From Sphingomonas sp. JUb134 (GTDB lineage: Bacteria; Pseudomonadota; Alphaproteobacteria; Sphingomonadales; Sphingomonadaceae): a stretch of DNA of 64,000 bases. A model generated the notes under the pieces. That model was not told the origin of the DNA, did no database searches, and was given only the letters and a program-made list of their open reading frames with translations. Of the stretch, positions 9,425 through 18,628 are shown in pieces; positions within the stretch are counted from its first letter, which is position 1, and each line of letters begins with the position of its first letter. The stretch lies in contig NZ_SLYP02000001.1 in NCBI RefSeq assembly GCF_004341505.2, forward strand, positions 3,000,501 through 3,064,500, written 5' to 3'. Made by a program: the position numbers and the translations under genes.

Positions 9425-10156
9425 TCAATCTTCCTCGTCATGTCGCCGCGCGCCAGAGGGAGGTCGGACCCGAGCGCCCTCATGGCGCTCCCACAGATCC
9501 GGCCTCCGTAGCCGTGTATCGACCTCGGCCCTGTGCTTTCGCCAGGCCGCGATCTTCGCATGATCCCCCGATCGCAGCACTTCGGGGATCGTGCGCCCTT
9601 CCCATGTCACTGGTCGGGTATATTGCGGGTACTCGAGCAGCCCCGTTTCGAAGCTCTCGTCATCCCCGCTGGAAGCGGCGCCCATTACGCCGGGAAGCAG
9701 CCGAATGCAAGCATCCAGCAGCACCAGCGCCCCCATCTCGCCGCCCGACAGCACATAGTCGCCGATCGACACCAGCTCGATGTCGCGCGCCTCGAACAGG
9801 CGTTCGTCATAGCCCTCGAACCGGCCGCACAGCACGGTGACGCCAGGTCCTTGCGCCAGAGCGCGCACCCGCTGCTGGTCGAGCGGGCGTCCGCGCGGGC
9901 TCATCGCGATCACTGGGCGATCGTCGGCAACGCTGTCGAGTGCGGCGGCAAGGACGTCGGCGCGCATCACCATCCCCGCCCCGCCGCCGGCCGGCGTGTC
10001 GTCGACCGAGCGATGCTTGTCGGTCGCAAAGTCGCGGATCTGCACCGTCTCGAGCGACCAGCGGCCCTCGCGCAGCGCCCGGCCGGCAAGCGAAGTGCCG
10101 AGCGGGCCGGGAAACATTTCCGGGTAAAGCGTTAGGACGGTAGCGGTGAAAGACAT
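9425..10156 (-). CDS. trmD: tRNA (guanine-N1)-methyltransferase
   Basis: 243 residues. It methylates G37 of tRNAs with S-adenosylmethionine, guarding the reading frame. SPOUT trefoil-knot motifs are seen: GGGAGMVMR near the N-terminus, [19 protein letters not shown] and [14 protein letters not shown] at 10156 starts [17 protein letters not shown]. The gene is the classical partner of rplS, but here its upstream neighbour is on the opposite strand, with only 28 bases between the two starts. Its promoter must lie in that gap or inside the neighbour. Confidence 0.97.
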   Translation of the reverse strand: MSFTATVLTLYPEMFPGPLGTSLAGRALREGRWSLETVQIRDFATDKHRSVDDTPAGGGAGMVMRADVLAAALDSVADDRPVIAMSPRGRPLDQQRVRALAQGPGVTVLCGRFEGYDERLFEARDIELVSIGDYVLSGGEMGALVLLDACIRLLPGVMGAASSGDDESFETGLLEYPQYTRPVTWEGRTIPEVLRSGDHAKIAAWRKHRAEVDTRLRRPDLWERHEGARVRPPSGARRHDEED

Positions 10157-10184
10157 GCCCGCCCCATTGACCGATGGAGACAGG

Positions 10185-11114
10185 ATGACAAGTTCCGAGA
10201 CGCGGCCCGACGACTGCATCATCATCGGCGCTGGCCCCGCCGGCCTCACCGCCGCCATCTATCTGGCGCGCTTCCACCTTTCGATACGGCTGTTCGACTG
10301 CGGCTCCAGCCGCGCGGCGATGATCCCCTGCACGCGCAACCACGCCGGCTATCCCGAAGGAATCAAGGGCACCGATCTGCTCCGGCTGATGTATGCCCAG
10401 GCCAAGCGCTACGGGGCCCACCGGGAGCTTGCGGAGGTCACCGGCCTCTCCCGCGAGGAGGACGGGTTCGCCGTCCGGATCGGCGATCGGATCGCGCGCG
10501 CCCGCACCGTGCTGCTGGCGACCGGCGTGGTGAACCACCGGCCCAAGAGCCTCCCGAACGACGTTCACGATGCCGCGCTCGCCCGCGGACTGCTGCGCTA
10601 CTGCCCGATCTGCGACGGCTATGAGGTGACCGACAAGCGCGTGGGCGTGATCGGTACCGGCGATCACGGCATGCGCGAGGCGCTGTTCCTGCGCGGCTAT
10701 ACCCGCGACGTGACGCTGATCGCGCCGGAAGCCGAGCATGGGCTGGACGACGCCTGCGCGGCGAAGCTGGATGCCGCCGGCATCCAGCGGGTGGATGGGC
10801 CCTGCGGCGGCTTCGCGATCGAGGGGGATCAACTGGCGCTCGATACCGCTGGCGGGCGGATGGCGTTCGACAGCGTCTATCCCGCGCTCGGCTCCCGCAT
10901 CCGCTCGCACCTGGCGGTGGAGGCAGGCGCGCGGGCAAGCGAGGATGGCTGCCTGGAGGTCGACGACCACCAGCGCACCTCCATCCCGGGCCTGTTCGCG
11001 GCGGGTGACGTGGTGAAGGGCCTGGACCAGATCAGCCATGCCATGGGCGAAGCCGGCGTCGCGGCCACCACGATCCGCAACACGCTCAGCGAGCAGTCGC
11101 CGCTCTGGCGTTAG
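10185..11114 (+). CDS. FAD-dependent NAD(P)H oxidoreductase, thioredoxin-reductase-like
   Basis: 309 residues, the size of bacterial thioredoxin reductases. The FAD motif [15 protein letters not shown] is at the N-terminus, a redox-active CPICDGYE sits near residue 145, the NAD(P) motif reads GTGDHG (the second glycine pattern is unusual), and the FAD-binding end has [12 protein letters not shown] at 10185 follows GGAG at six bases. It may be a thioredoxin- or ferredoxin-type reductase; the CxxC favours disulfide chemistry. It sits alone on the plus strand inside a minus-strand ribosomal block, overlapping the next gene's stop codon. Confidence 0.85.
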   Translation: MTSSETRPDDCIIIGAGPAGLTAAIYLARFHLSIRLFDCGSSRAAMIPCTRNHAGYPEGIKGTDLLRLMYAQAKRYGAHRELAEVTGLSREEDGFAVRIGDRIARARTVLLATGVVNHRPKSLPNDVHDAALARGLLRYCPICDGYEVTDKRVGVIGTGDHGMREALFLRGYTRDVTLIAPEAEHGLDDACAAKLDAAGIQRVDGPCGGFAIEGDQLALDTAGGRMAFDSVYPALGSRIRSHLAVEAGARASEDGCLEVDDHQRTSIPGLFAAGDVVKGLDQISHAMGEAGVAATTIRNTLSEQSPLWR

Positions 11115-12373
11115 CCCAGGGCGTGCAGCTTCTCCGGCGCGGTGCCCTCCGCACCGCGCACCGCCCGTTCGACTTCGGCCTCGCTCAGGCCGAAGTCGCC
11201 GAGTGCATAGCGGTGGCCCGCCAGCCGGCGGTGCCGCCGCTGGTCCAGGTAGCGCTGCATCCGGCTCCGCACGGCGTCTGTCAGCGGCAGGTCGAGCATG
11301 CGATAGACCCGCTGCATCTCCCGCTCCCAATCTTCGCCGATCGCCTCGAAGCCCACGTCCACCTGCGGGACGTCCGCCACCGCGCGCGCGGCCCGCATCC
11401 GCCGCTCCCGCAACGCCACCTTGCGCACCCACTCCGCCCCGATCCAGTGGCGGTCGACGTGGTCCGACTGCACGCGCATCTGGCTGTGCACCAGCGATGC
11501 CGAGGACGCGACCACGGCCGATGCCGGCCGGTCGAGGCAGACGAGCCGCGCGTCCGGGAAGGCCTCCAGCAGCGAGTCCAGATCCTGCGCGAACTGGGGG
11601 AGCTTGAGCACCCACGGTCGGTGCTCCCGGTCCTCTCGCCCCTTCCGGAGCCACGCCACCGTCTGCAACAGCCGCTTGAACTCGGCATAAACGGGGCGCG
11701 TGTCCATCGCCTCGCTAGCGGCCGCGAAGCTCGGGATGCGCCACTGCGCCTCGAACGCCGCGCCGAAGATCGACACATTGTGCAGCCCGATCTCCTCGTC
11801 CGCCGCTTGCAGGGCGGTGGGATGGATGGTGCGGAACTCCGGGTTCAGCCATTCCGCACAGCGCAGGCCGATCCACGCCCGCACCCGCCGGTCGTCGAGC
11901 CAGCGGCGCCGCGCGATCGGCACCGGATTCCAGCTTTCGAAGAAGCGGGTGTGCGCCAGCCGGGGATCACAGGCGAGCAGCCGCTGCATGCGCGTACTTC
12001 CCGAACGCATCTGCCCCAGCACGATGATCGGCCGGGGAATAGGTTGATCGAGGACTTCCGGATGCCGCCGCCAGAGCGCATGGACGCGCGCCCGATCGGC
12101 CAGGGCTGCGACCAGTTGGCCATAGGCGATCACGGTTCCGAGCGGCGACAGCGCCGCCTCTTCCTGCAGCGCCTGGGTGAGTCGCTCCAGCCGCTCCTCC
12201 CACCCGCTGCCGCTTCCCAGCTCCTGGAGGCCGGTTCGCGCGCGGGCGGCGGCGATCAGGTGATCCGGCTCCAGAACGGGTCGCGAAAGCCAGCCGCGAC
12301 TCCATGCCTTTTCCAGCAGCCCGCTCACGCGGGCGTTGCGGCGGTGCTGCGCGGAAGGGGCGACGAGTTCCAA
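11111..12373 (-). CDS. Sulfotransferase-family protein
   Basis: 420 residues. The PAPS-binding phosphate loop is seen as GQMRSGSTRMQRLL at about residue 120, followed by FFESWNP, and a second site around LVCLDRPASAVVASSASL resembles the 3'-phosphate-binding segment. Such proteins move a sulfuryl group from PAPS to a sugar, lipid or peptide; the acceptor is unknown. The start is uncertain: TTG at 12373 with GGAG nine bases upstream, or GTG at 12328. Its stop overlaps the stop of the convergent oxidoreductase. The glycosyltransferase next to it suggests a shared surface-glycan role. Confidence 0.75.
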   Translation of the reverse strand: MELVAPSAQHRRNARVSGLLEKAWSRGWLSRPVLEPDHLIAAARARTGLQELGSGSGWEERLERLTQALQEEAALSPLGTVIAYGQLVAALADRARVHALWRRHPEVLDQPIPRPIIVLGQMRSGSTRMQRLLACDPRLAHTRFFESWNPVPIARRRWLDDRRVRAWIGLRCAEWLNPEFRTIHPTALQAADEEIGLHNVSIFGAAFEAQWRIPSFAAASEAMDTRPVYAEFKRLLQTVAWLRKGREDREHRPWVLKLPQFAQDLDSLLEAFPDARLVCLDRPASAVVASSASLVHSQMRVQSDHVDRHWIGAEWVRKVALRERRMRAARAVADVPQVDVGFEAIGEDWEREMQRVYRMLDLPLTDAVRSRMQRYLDQRRHRRLAGHRYALGDFGLSEAEVERAVRGAEGTAPEKLHALG

Positions 12374-12493
12374 GCGAGAGATCTCCGGCAGCCAAGATCG
12401 AGGGCCCTCGCTGGCAAGCAGAAAGAACCCGCCCGCCAGCGCCGAGTGCCACCCGCCGTTTTTAAGGGCTGGGTCGCCCGTGGATAGCCCGCG

Positions 12494-13984
12494 TTATCCG
12501 CGCCGTTGCGCGTGCCGCGTGCGCAGGTAGAGCGACAGGATACCGGAGGGCGACTGCATGCGGCGGTAGGCATTGCGTTCCGCCCAGCCGCGAAGCGGAG
12601 CGTCCAGCCCGCCGGGCGCCGCGGGGGTCGAGCGCACCTCGCCGCCGGTCACGATCGCCGGCGGCGGCGCGCTGCTCAGCACCCGGTCCAGGCTCTCGCG
12701 CGTGACCATGTGCATCCGCTGCTCCTCGGCCGGCGTCGCCAGCCCGCGCATGCGGAACAGGAACGGCCCCATGGCGAAGCGCGGGTCGATGTCGAGCTTG
12801 CCGCCCGCAAACCGCTCCGGCGACAGGCTGACCGCCTTGCCCGGCATGCCGCTGTCGTCCAGATGCTCCCCCAGCCAGTCGCCGTCCGCCACCGCGAACA
12901 GGATCGGCGAGCCGCCCCGCAGCGCCGCGATCGACTCGCTGGTCGTCCGCCAAAGCCCCAGAACCAGGGTTAAGGCCAGCACCAGCCGCAGGCTCCTGCG
13001 CGGAGCGATCGGCCCATGGATCGCGCCGAACCGGACGAACAGCGGCGGCAGGATCGGAATGACGTATTGGCGGAAGCTCGGCTGCGGCAGCATCGCGGCG
13101 ATGCAGCCGGCGATGATCAGCCAGTCGAGTGCGACGCCATGGCGGTCCCCGCCGTGGCGGAACCGCCGCCAGAGCACCAGCGCGAGCACCACCAGCGCAG
13201 GCCCCTGGACCAGGAACCAGGCGAGCCGGCCGAGCGTCGTCGGGAACTCCAGCATGTGCGCCTGCTCGTTGAGCATCCGCCATTGCTGCGGCGCGACCAG
13301 CGAATATTCGAAGACGCCGAACAGGAAGCTCTCCGGCGCGATCGCCAGCAGCACCAGCGTCGGCACCACGCCGACCGCGCCGCCCAGCGCATAGGCCGTG
13401 GCGCTGCGGAAGCGGTCGCGACGCCCCTCGTACAGCATCACCGCGAACAGCACGCCCGCCGGCACGATGTAGCTGATCTTGACCGACACGGCCGCACCGA
13501 ACGCGAGCCCGGCCAGGAAGACGCGCCGGTTCGGGCGGATCCGCAGGTGCGTGTCGACCAGCAGCCAGATGCCCAGCGCCTCGAAGAACACCGGCAGCGC
13601 GTCGTTGCGTGCGACGCCGCCGGCAAAGATCATCGCGTCGCACAATGCCAGCATGACGGCGGCGGCAAGGGCCCGCTGCGGCGTTCCCCCCGCCGCCTTT
13701 GCCGCCAGGTAGACGAACACGATCGCCCCGGCGGCGGCCGCCGCATTGGCGAGCCGCAGCGCAAGAAATAGCCAGCCTTCCTCGACAAAGGCGAACGGCG
13801 CGAGAAGAAAGGGCTGCAGCGGCGTCTGCAGGTACATGAAGTCCCGGAACGGCAGCCCGTACCGCATCAGTTCCACGGCCGCGACATATTGGCTCTCGTC
13901 GCGGTTCAGCGGCAGTACCAGTGCGGCGAGTACGAACAGCGTCAGGGCTGCGAGGAGCAGCAACGGAGCAGGCTTGCGAAACAT
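12494..13984 (-). CDS. GT-C type membrane glycosyltransferase (ArnT/PMT-like)
   Basis: 496 residues with about ten hydrophobic segments. The first periplasmic loop carries the acidic NRDESQYVAA motif typical of polyprenyl-phosphate-sugar-dependent GT-C enzymes, placed right after the first membrane helix. It should transfer a sugar from a lipid-linked donor on the periplasmic side of the inner membrane. ATG at 13984 (MFRKPAPLLLL) is preferred to a TTG at 14020. Lies between rimM and the sulfotransferase, all on the minus strand, breaking the usual rimM-trmD order. Confidence 0.8.
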   Translation of the reverse strand: MFRKPAPLLLLAALTLFVLAALVLPLNRDESQYVAAVELMRYGLPFRDFMYLQTPLQPFLLAPFAFVEEGWLFLALRLANAAAAAGAIVFVYLAAKAAGGTPQRALAAAVMLALCDAMIFAGGVARNDALPVFFEALGIWLLVDTHLRIRPNRRVFLAGLAFGAAVSVKISYIVPAGVLFAVMLYEGRRDRFRSATAYALGGAVGVVPTLVLLAIAPESFLFGVFEYSLVAPQQWRMLNEQAHMLEFPTTLGRLAWFLVQGPALVVLALVLWRRFRHGGDRHGVALDWLIIAGCIAAMLPQPSFRQYVIPILPPLFVRFGAIHGPIAPRRSLRLVLALTLVLGLWRTTSESIAALRGGSPILFAVADGDWLGEHLDDSGMPGKAVSLSPERFAGGKLDIDPRFAMGPFLFRMRGLATPAEEQRMHMVTRESLDRVLSSAPPPAIVTGGEVRSTPAAPGGLDAPLRGWAERNAYRRMQSPSGILSLYLRTRHAQRRG

Positions 13985-14071
13985 CGCGGGCGGCCTAGCC
14001 AGCGGCCGCAGGGGCGGCAAGCGACGAATTATGACAATCTTGCAACAGCTTGCCGGGTCGTCACGCGTGTC

Positions 14072-14563
14072 TCAGACCTCGATGAAGGCCGTCGTGATCA
14101 CCAGTCGGTCGCCATTCCATTCCGGAACCGCGTCGGCCCGCATCGGGACCATGAAGCGCTTGCCCGTCGGACGCTCGATCTCGAGCACGTCGCCCGCGCC
14201 GAAATTCTCGACGGCGACCACGGTGCCGAGCGGTTCGTCCGTATCGGAGACCGCGGCGAGCCCGATCAGGTCCGCGTGATAATATTCGCCTTCCTCCAGC
14301 GGAGGCAGGCTGTCGCGCGGCACCCACAGCTGGGTACCGCGCAACGCCTCGGCCCCGTCGCGCGAGGAGACCTCGGCAAAGCGGGCGATGGCGCCATTGT
14401 TACCCGGACGCACCGACCGGAGCGTCAGGGCGCCGCCGTTCAGCACGGTGTGCGCGCCCAGGTCTTCGGCGAAGACCTTGAGCCGCACCTCGCCCGCGAT
14501 GCCGTGCGCGCCGATCGCGACGGCGAGCACCACCCGGCGCTCGCCGTCTGCGTCCGGCTCCAC
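14072..14563 (-). CDS. rimM: 16S rRNA processing protein RimM
   Basis: 163 residues from GTG at 14563, the usual RimM size. RimM binds ribosomal protein S19 and helps mature the 30S head. The family core begins VVLAVAIGAHGIAGEVRLK, and a PRC-barrel domain follows (GEYYHADLIGL, VPMRADAVPEW). An ATG at 14677 would add 38 Pro/Arg-rich residues, but has no ribosome site and poor third-base usage. The GTG is one base after the stop of a small acidic frame, suggesting coupling. Start remains unproven. Confidence 0.9.
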   Translation of the reverse strand: MEPDADGERRVVLAVAIGAHGIAGEVRLKVFAEDLGAHTVLNGGALTLRSVRPGNNGAIARFAEVSSRDGAEALRGTQLWVPRDSLPPLEEGEYYHADLIGLAAVSDTDEPLGTVVAVENFGAGDVLEIERPTGKRFMVPMRADAVPEWNGDRLVITTAFIEV

Positions 14564-14564
14564 C

Positions 14565-14714
14565 TCAGGCGTCGGGAGATCCGTCGCCGCCGCCGGGGGC
14601 GTCGTCGGCACCCTCCGCGGGATCGGGCGTCGAGACGCCGGTGTTCGCACCGGTGTCCGGGGACGACGAGTCGTCATGGTCGTTGGCGCCGTGCTGTTCG
14701 GGATCGATGGTCAT
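14565..14714 (-). CDS. Putative 49-aa acidic protein between rpsP and rimM
   Basis: An open frame of 50 codons including stop begins with ATG at 14714, seven bases after a strong AAGGAG (14722-14727), and stops one base before the GTG start proposed for rimM. The product is Asp/Gly/Pro-rich (DPEQHGANDHDDSSS..., PGGGDGSPDA), disordered-looking, with no recognised domain. Almost every codon ends in C or G, unlike the overlapping rimM-phase frame. It may be a real small protein or a leader that couples rimM translation to rpsP. Not known to me from any family. Confidence 0.5.
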   Translation of the reverse strand: MTIDPEQHGANDHDDSSSPDTGANTGVSTPDPAEGADDAPGGGDGSPDA

Positions 14715-14788
14715 CGTGCCGCTCCTTCTGCCGGCCCGCCCCTTGCAGGCGGGTTCGGCAGAAGAAACGCACGAATGCCCGTTTGGGC

Positions 14789-15172
14789 TCAGGCCTCGGC
14801 GGTCTCGGCCGGTGCCTCGGCAGCGGCAGCCGCCTCGGCCGCCTTGGCCGCACGCTCTTCAGCGCGCTCGGTAGCCTTTTCGCCCGGCTTGCCCTTGTTC
14901 GGGTTGTTGCGCGCGGTGCGCTCCTTGACGCCGGCTGCATCCAGGAAGCGGAGGACGCGGTCGGTCGGCTGCGCGCCGACGCTCAGCCAGTGCTTCGCAC
15001 GCTCGGTGTCGAGCACGACGCGCTTTGCGTCGTCCTTGGCGAGCAGCGGGTTGTAGGTGCCGACCTTCTCGATGAACTTGCCGTCACGCGGGCTGCGCGC
15101 GTCGGCGACCACGATCCGGTAGTAGGGGCGCTTCTTCGAGCCACCGCGCGACAGACGCATGCTGATTGCCAT
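14789..15172 (-). CDS. rpsP: 30S ribosomal protein S16
   Basis: 127 residues. The S16 core covers about residues 1-80 (IRL-type start [21 protein letters not shown], then [15 protein letters not shown]). An Ala/Glu-rich tail of about 40 residues after KGKPGEKA is longer than in E. coli (82 aa total) but common in alphaproteobacteria. ATG at 15172 has AAGGAA upstream. It follows ffh by about 77 bases on the same strand. Confidence 0.98.
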   Translation of the reverse strand: MAISMRLSRGGSKKRPYYRIVVADARSPRDGKFIEKVGTYNPLLAKDDAKRVVLDTERAKHWLSVGAQPTDRVLRFLDAAGVKERTARNNPNKGKPGEKATERAEERAAKAAEAAAAAEAPAETAEA

Positions 15173-15249
15173 GGGATTTCCTTCTTCTTTCTACTCGTGG
15201 CCGCGGCAATCGCCGGACCGTTGGTTGCTGATTGCTCCTTTCGGAGCGC

Positions 15250-16755
15250 TCACTTCTTCTTGATCAGATTCTCGAAGCCGGGGGGCAGCTGCATGCCGCC
15301 CTTGCCGCCCCCGGGAAGCCCGGGCAGGCCGCCGCTACCGCCGGCCTTGCTCATCATGTCGCCAAGCTCGGCGCCGCCCAGCGCATTGCCCAGGCCGGCC
15401 ATGCCGCCGCCCGGACCGCCCTTGCCAAGCATCGCCATCATGCCCTTCAGACCGCCCATCTTCTTGAGCTTCTTCATGGCCGTGGACATTTCCTGATGCA
15501 TCTTCAGGAGCTTGTTCACGTCCTGCACCGTGGTGCCGGACCCCTTGGCGACGCGGATCTTGCGCTTGGCGTTGAGCAGTTCGGGCTTCGCGCGTTCCTT
15601 GGGCGTCATCGACGTGATCATCGCGTCCATGCGCAGCAGGATCTTTTCGTCGACCGCACCGGAGGCCATCGCAGCCTGCGCCTTCTTCATGCCCGGGATC
15701 ATGCCGGCCAGCGCACCCAGCCCGCCCATGCGGCGCATCTGCTGGAGCTGCGCGCGCAGGTCGTTCATGTCGAACTGACCCTTGGCCATCCGGTTGGCGA
15801 TGCGCTCGGCATCCTCCGCCTGGATGCTCTCGGCCGCACGTTCGACCAGCGACACCACGTCGCCCATGCCCAGAATGCGGCCGGCGACGCGCTTCGGGTG
15901 GAACGGCTCGATCGCGTCGAGCTTTTCGCCGACGCCCGCAAACTTGATCGGCTTGCCGGTGACCGCGCGCATCGACAGCGCCGCACCACCGCGCGCATCG
16001 CCGTCCATGCGGGTCAGCACGACGCCCGTCAGCGGCACCTGTTCGGAGAAGCTGGTCGCGACGTTGACCGCGTCCTGGCCGGTGAGCGAATCGACCACCA
16101 GCAGCGTCTCGTTCGGACGGGCGATGTCGGACACCGCCTTCATCTCGTCCATCAGCGCCTGGTCGACGTGCAGGCGGCCCGCAGTGTCGAGCATCAGCAC
16201 GTCGAAGCCCTGGAGCTTCGCCGCCTGCAGCGCACGCCGTGCAATGTCGACCGGCTGCTGGCCCGCCACGATCGGCAGCGTCGCCACCTCGACCTGCTGG
16301 CCCAGCACCGCCAGCTGCTCCTGCGCGGCCGGACGGTTGACGTCGAGCGACGCCATCAGGACCTTCTTGCGCTCGCGGCCCGACAGAAGCTTTGCGAGCT
16401 TGGCCGTCGTGGTGGTCTTGCCCGAGCCCTGGAGACCCACCAGCATCACCACCGCCGGCGGCGTGACCGCGATGTCGAGCTCGGCCGTGTCTGGCCCCAG
16501 CATGTCGACCAGCGTGTCATGGACGATCTTGACGACCTGCTGCCCCGGCGTGACCGAGCGCAGCACGTCCTGGCCGATCGCAGCCTCGGTCGCCTTGTCG
16601 ACGAAGGAGCGCGCGACCGGAAGCGCGACGTCGGCCTCCAGCAGCGCCACGCGCACTTCGCGCATGGCGGTACGCACGTCGGCTTCGGTCAGCGCACCAC
16701 GGCCCCGCAGGCGATCGAAGACGCCTCCCAGCCGGTCGCTCAAGCTATCGAACAC
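15250..16755 (-). CDS. ffh: Signal recognition particle GTPase Ffh
   Basis: 501 residues. Binds signal peptides and 4.5S RNA and docks on FtsY for co-translational membrane insertion. N domain, then G domain with GLQGSGKTTTTAKLA (P loop), DTAGRLHVDQ and TRMDGDARGGAAL, then a Met/Gly-rich M domain (QQMRRMGGLGAL, MNKLLK-type helix, GGMQLPPGF). GTG at 16755 (FDSLSDRLGG) has GGAG seven bases upstream; a longer frame to 16866 lacks one. Its RNA partner lies at 43.4 kb and its receptor FtsY at 20.4 kb. Confidence 0.97.
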   Translation of the reverse strand: MFDSLSDRLGGVFDRLRGRGALTEADVRTAMREVRVALLEADVALPVARSFVDKATEAAIGQDVLRSVTPGQQVVKIVHDTLVDMLGPDTAELDIAVTPPAVVMLVGLQGSGKTTTTAKLAKLLSGRERKKVLMASLDVNRPAAQEQLAVLGQQVEVATLPIVAGQQPVDIARRALQAAKLQGFDVLMLDTAGRLHVDQALMDEMKAVSDIARPNETLLVVDSLTGQDAVNVATSFSEQVPLTGVVLTRMDGDARGGAALSMRAVTGKPIKFAGVGEKLDAIEPFHPKRVAGRILGMGDVVSLVERAAESIQAEDAERIANRMAKGQFDMNDLRAQLQQMRRMGGLGALAGMIPGMKKAQAAMASGAVDEKILLRMDAMITSMTPKERAKPELLNAKRKIRVAKGSGTTVQDVNKLLKMHQEMSTAMKKLKKMGGLKGMMAMLGKGGPGGGMAGLGNALGGAELGDMMSKAGGSGGLPGLPGGGKGGMQLPPGFENLIKKK

Positions 16756-16972
16756 GTACCTGCTCCACTTCCATGTCCTCCGTCCGGCGCCCAAGCAAAA
16801 CACGCCGGCGGACGAAACCTCGTCGGCCGGCGTCGCCCGTGGGCGTTCGCATGGATGCCGTCCCATTGAGGAACGACGGTGGCCCGATAGCGGATTGCGC
16901 CGAACTGGGCAAGTCGTGCGCGGAACCGGCAGGATTTAACCCGATCTACATACCTGTGGCGGACAAGGAGTC

Positions 16973-18628
16973 ATGCGCTCGCGGCTTCCTCTCGGCACGA
17001 TCTTCGCCACCGATCGTTCAGGCAGGTTGCGTCCTTCCTCGGACGCGCTGCTGCTGGGGATCGGCATCGCCTCGCTGCTGCTCCTGGTCGGGATCGGCAG
17101 CACGCTTCTCGCCAGCACGCTCGGGGTTTGGCTTGGGGGCGGACCGCCGCCACAGCGGCTGCTCGTCGTGGCGCTGCTGCTCAACCTCGCGCTTATGCTG
17201 CTCGGGTGGAATCGCCACCAGGCGCAACGCGCGGCCGCGCAGGCGCAGGAGGCCGCCGAAGAACACGCCCGCGCGCTGGCAGCCCCCGACCCGCTGGCGA
17301 TCCTGCTCGATCGCAAGGATTTCGCCTCCGAGGGCGCCGCCCTGATCGAGCGCGTCGGCCGGACGCGCGGCGCGGTTGCGCTGCTGCTGGTCGACCTCGA
17401 TCATTTCAAGGCGATCAACGACATGCACGGCCAGCCGGCCGGCGACGTCGTGCTTCGGCACGCGGCGACCGCGCTGATCGAGACGATGCCGCCCGGCAGC
17501 CGCATCGCGCGCATGGGGGGCGACTCCTTTGCCTGTGCGCTGTCGATCGCCCCTGCCCAGCCGGCGCAGGTCCAGCGGCTCGCCGAACGCCTGCTGGCCC
17601 GGCTCTCGCAGCCGGTCGACGTCGGGGGCGTGCGCTGCCAGGTCACCGCCTCTGTCGGGGTTGCTTGCTCGGGCGCGGACTGCCCGTCGATCAAGGCGCT
17701 GATGCGCGCAGCCGACATCGCGCTCTATACGGCCAAGCGGAACGGCCGCGATCGCTTCGCCTGGTTCGACCGTTCCATGGAGCGCGAGCTGCACAGTCGA
17801 AACGACCTGGAAGAGGCGCTGCGCATCGCCATTCCGCAGGGGCAAATCCTCCCCTTCTTCGAACAGCAGATGGACCTCGTGACCGGCGACCTCGACGGGT
17901 TCGAGGTATTGCCCCGCTGGCAGCACCCGGCACGCGGCCTGCTGGAAGGGGAATCCTTCTTGCCGCTCGCGGAGGATACCGGCCTCGTCGCCGACCTGTC
18001 CTTGTCGCTGATGCGCCAAGCATTCGACGCCGCCCGCGACTGGGACCCGTCGCTCTGCCTCTCGGTCAATCTCTCGCGCTGCCAGCTCCGGGACGCCTGG
18101 CTCGCACAGAAGATCCTGAAGCTCCTCACCGAAACCGGCTTCCCTGCGCATCGGCTCCAGGTGGAAATCACCGAGAGCGCGCTGTTCGACAACCTGCCGC
18201 TGGCGCAATCGATCATCGGCAGCCTGAAGAACCAGGGCGTGCGGGTCGCGCTGGACGATTTCGGCACCGGCTATTCCAGCCTGGCCCATTTGCGCGCGCT
18301 GCCGCTCGACCGGATCAAGATCGATGCCAGCCTCGTCCAGTCCATGGCCGGCAGTGCGGACGCGACGGCCATCGTCAACGCGATCGCGCGGCTGGGAGAG
18401 AGCCTGAACCTGCCCGTGACTGCGCAGGGCGTGCCGAACGAAGCCGTCGAGACGCGTCTGCGCGGGATCGGCTGCGCCAAGGCACAGGGGCTGCGCTACG
18501 GCCCGCCGCTTTCCACCGCGGGCGTTCGCCGGATGCTGGCCGAGCGTCGCCAGCTCGTCGCGCGCCCTGCCCCGGACGCGCCCGTTCCACTCCCGCTCGA
18601 CGTTACCAACCAGCGCCTGGTTGGCTGA
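16973..18628 (+). CDS. Membrane GGDEF-EAL domain protein with degenerate active sites
   Basis: 551 residues. Two N-terminal membrane helices (about 27-50 and 60-78), a GGDEF domain (about 120-280) and an EAL domain (about 290-530). The GGDEF signature reads GGDSF, losing a metal/catalytic acid. In the EAL domain, FEVLPRW replaces EALxRW, DDFGTGYSSL and IKID are intact, but the late AEGVE motif reads AQGVP. Both activities may be weak or lost, so a c-di-GMP sensing or scaffold role is possible. Its 3' end overlaps the convergent DUF924 gene by 26 bases. Confidence 0.9.
   Translation: MRSRLPLGTIFATDRSGRLRPSSDALLLGIGIASLLLLVGIGSTLLASTLGVWLGGGPPPQRLLVVALLLNLALMLLGWNRHQAQRAAAQAQEAAEEHARALAAPDPLAILLDRKDFASEGAALIERVGRTRGAVALLLVDLDHFKAINDMHGQPAGDVVLRHAATALIETMPPGSRIARMGGDSFACALSIAPAQPAQVQRLAERLLARLSQPVDVGGVRCQVTASVGVACSGADCPSIKALMRAADIALYTAKRNGRDRFAWFDRSMERELHSRNDLEEALRIAIPQGQILPFFEQQMDLVTGDLDGFEVLPRWQHPARGLLEGESFLPLAEDTGLVADLSLSLMRQAFDAARDWDPSLCLSVNLSRCQLRDAWLAQKILKLLTETGFPAHRLQVEITESALFDNLPLAQSIIGSLKNQGVRVALDDFGTGYSSLAHLRALPLDRIKIDASLVQSMAGSADATAIVNAIARLGESLNLPVTAQGVPNEAVETRLRGIGCAKAQGLRYGPPLSTAGVRRMLAERRQLVARPAPDAPVPLPLDVTNQRLVG

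Noticed and set aside
14072..14677. RimM starting at ATG 14677
   Set aside because: No ribosome site, Pro/Arg-rich extension in a phase with poor third-base usage; GTG 14563 gives the family length.
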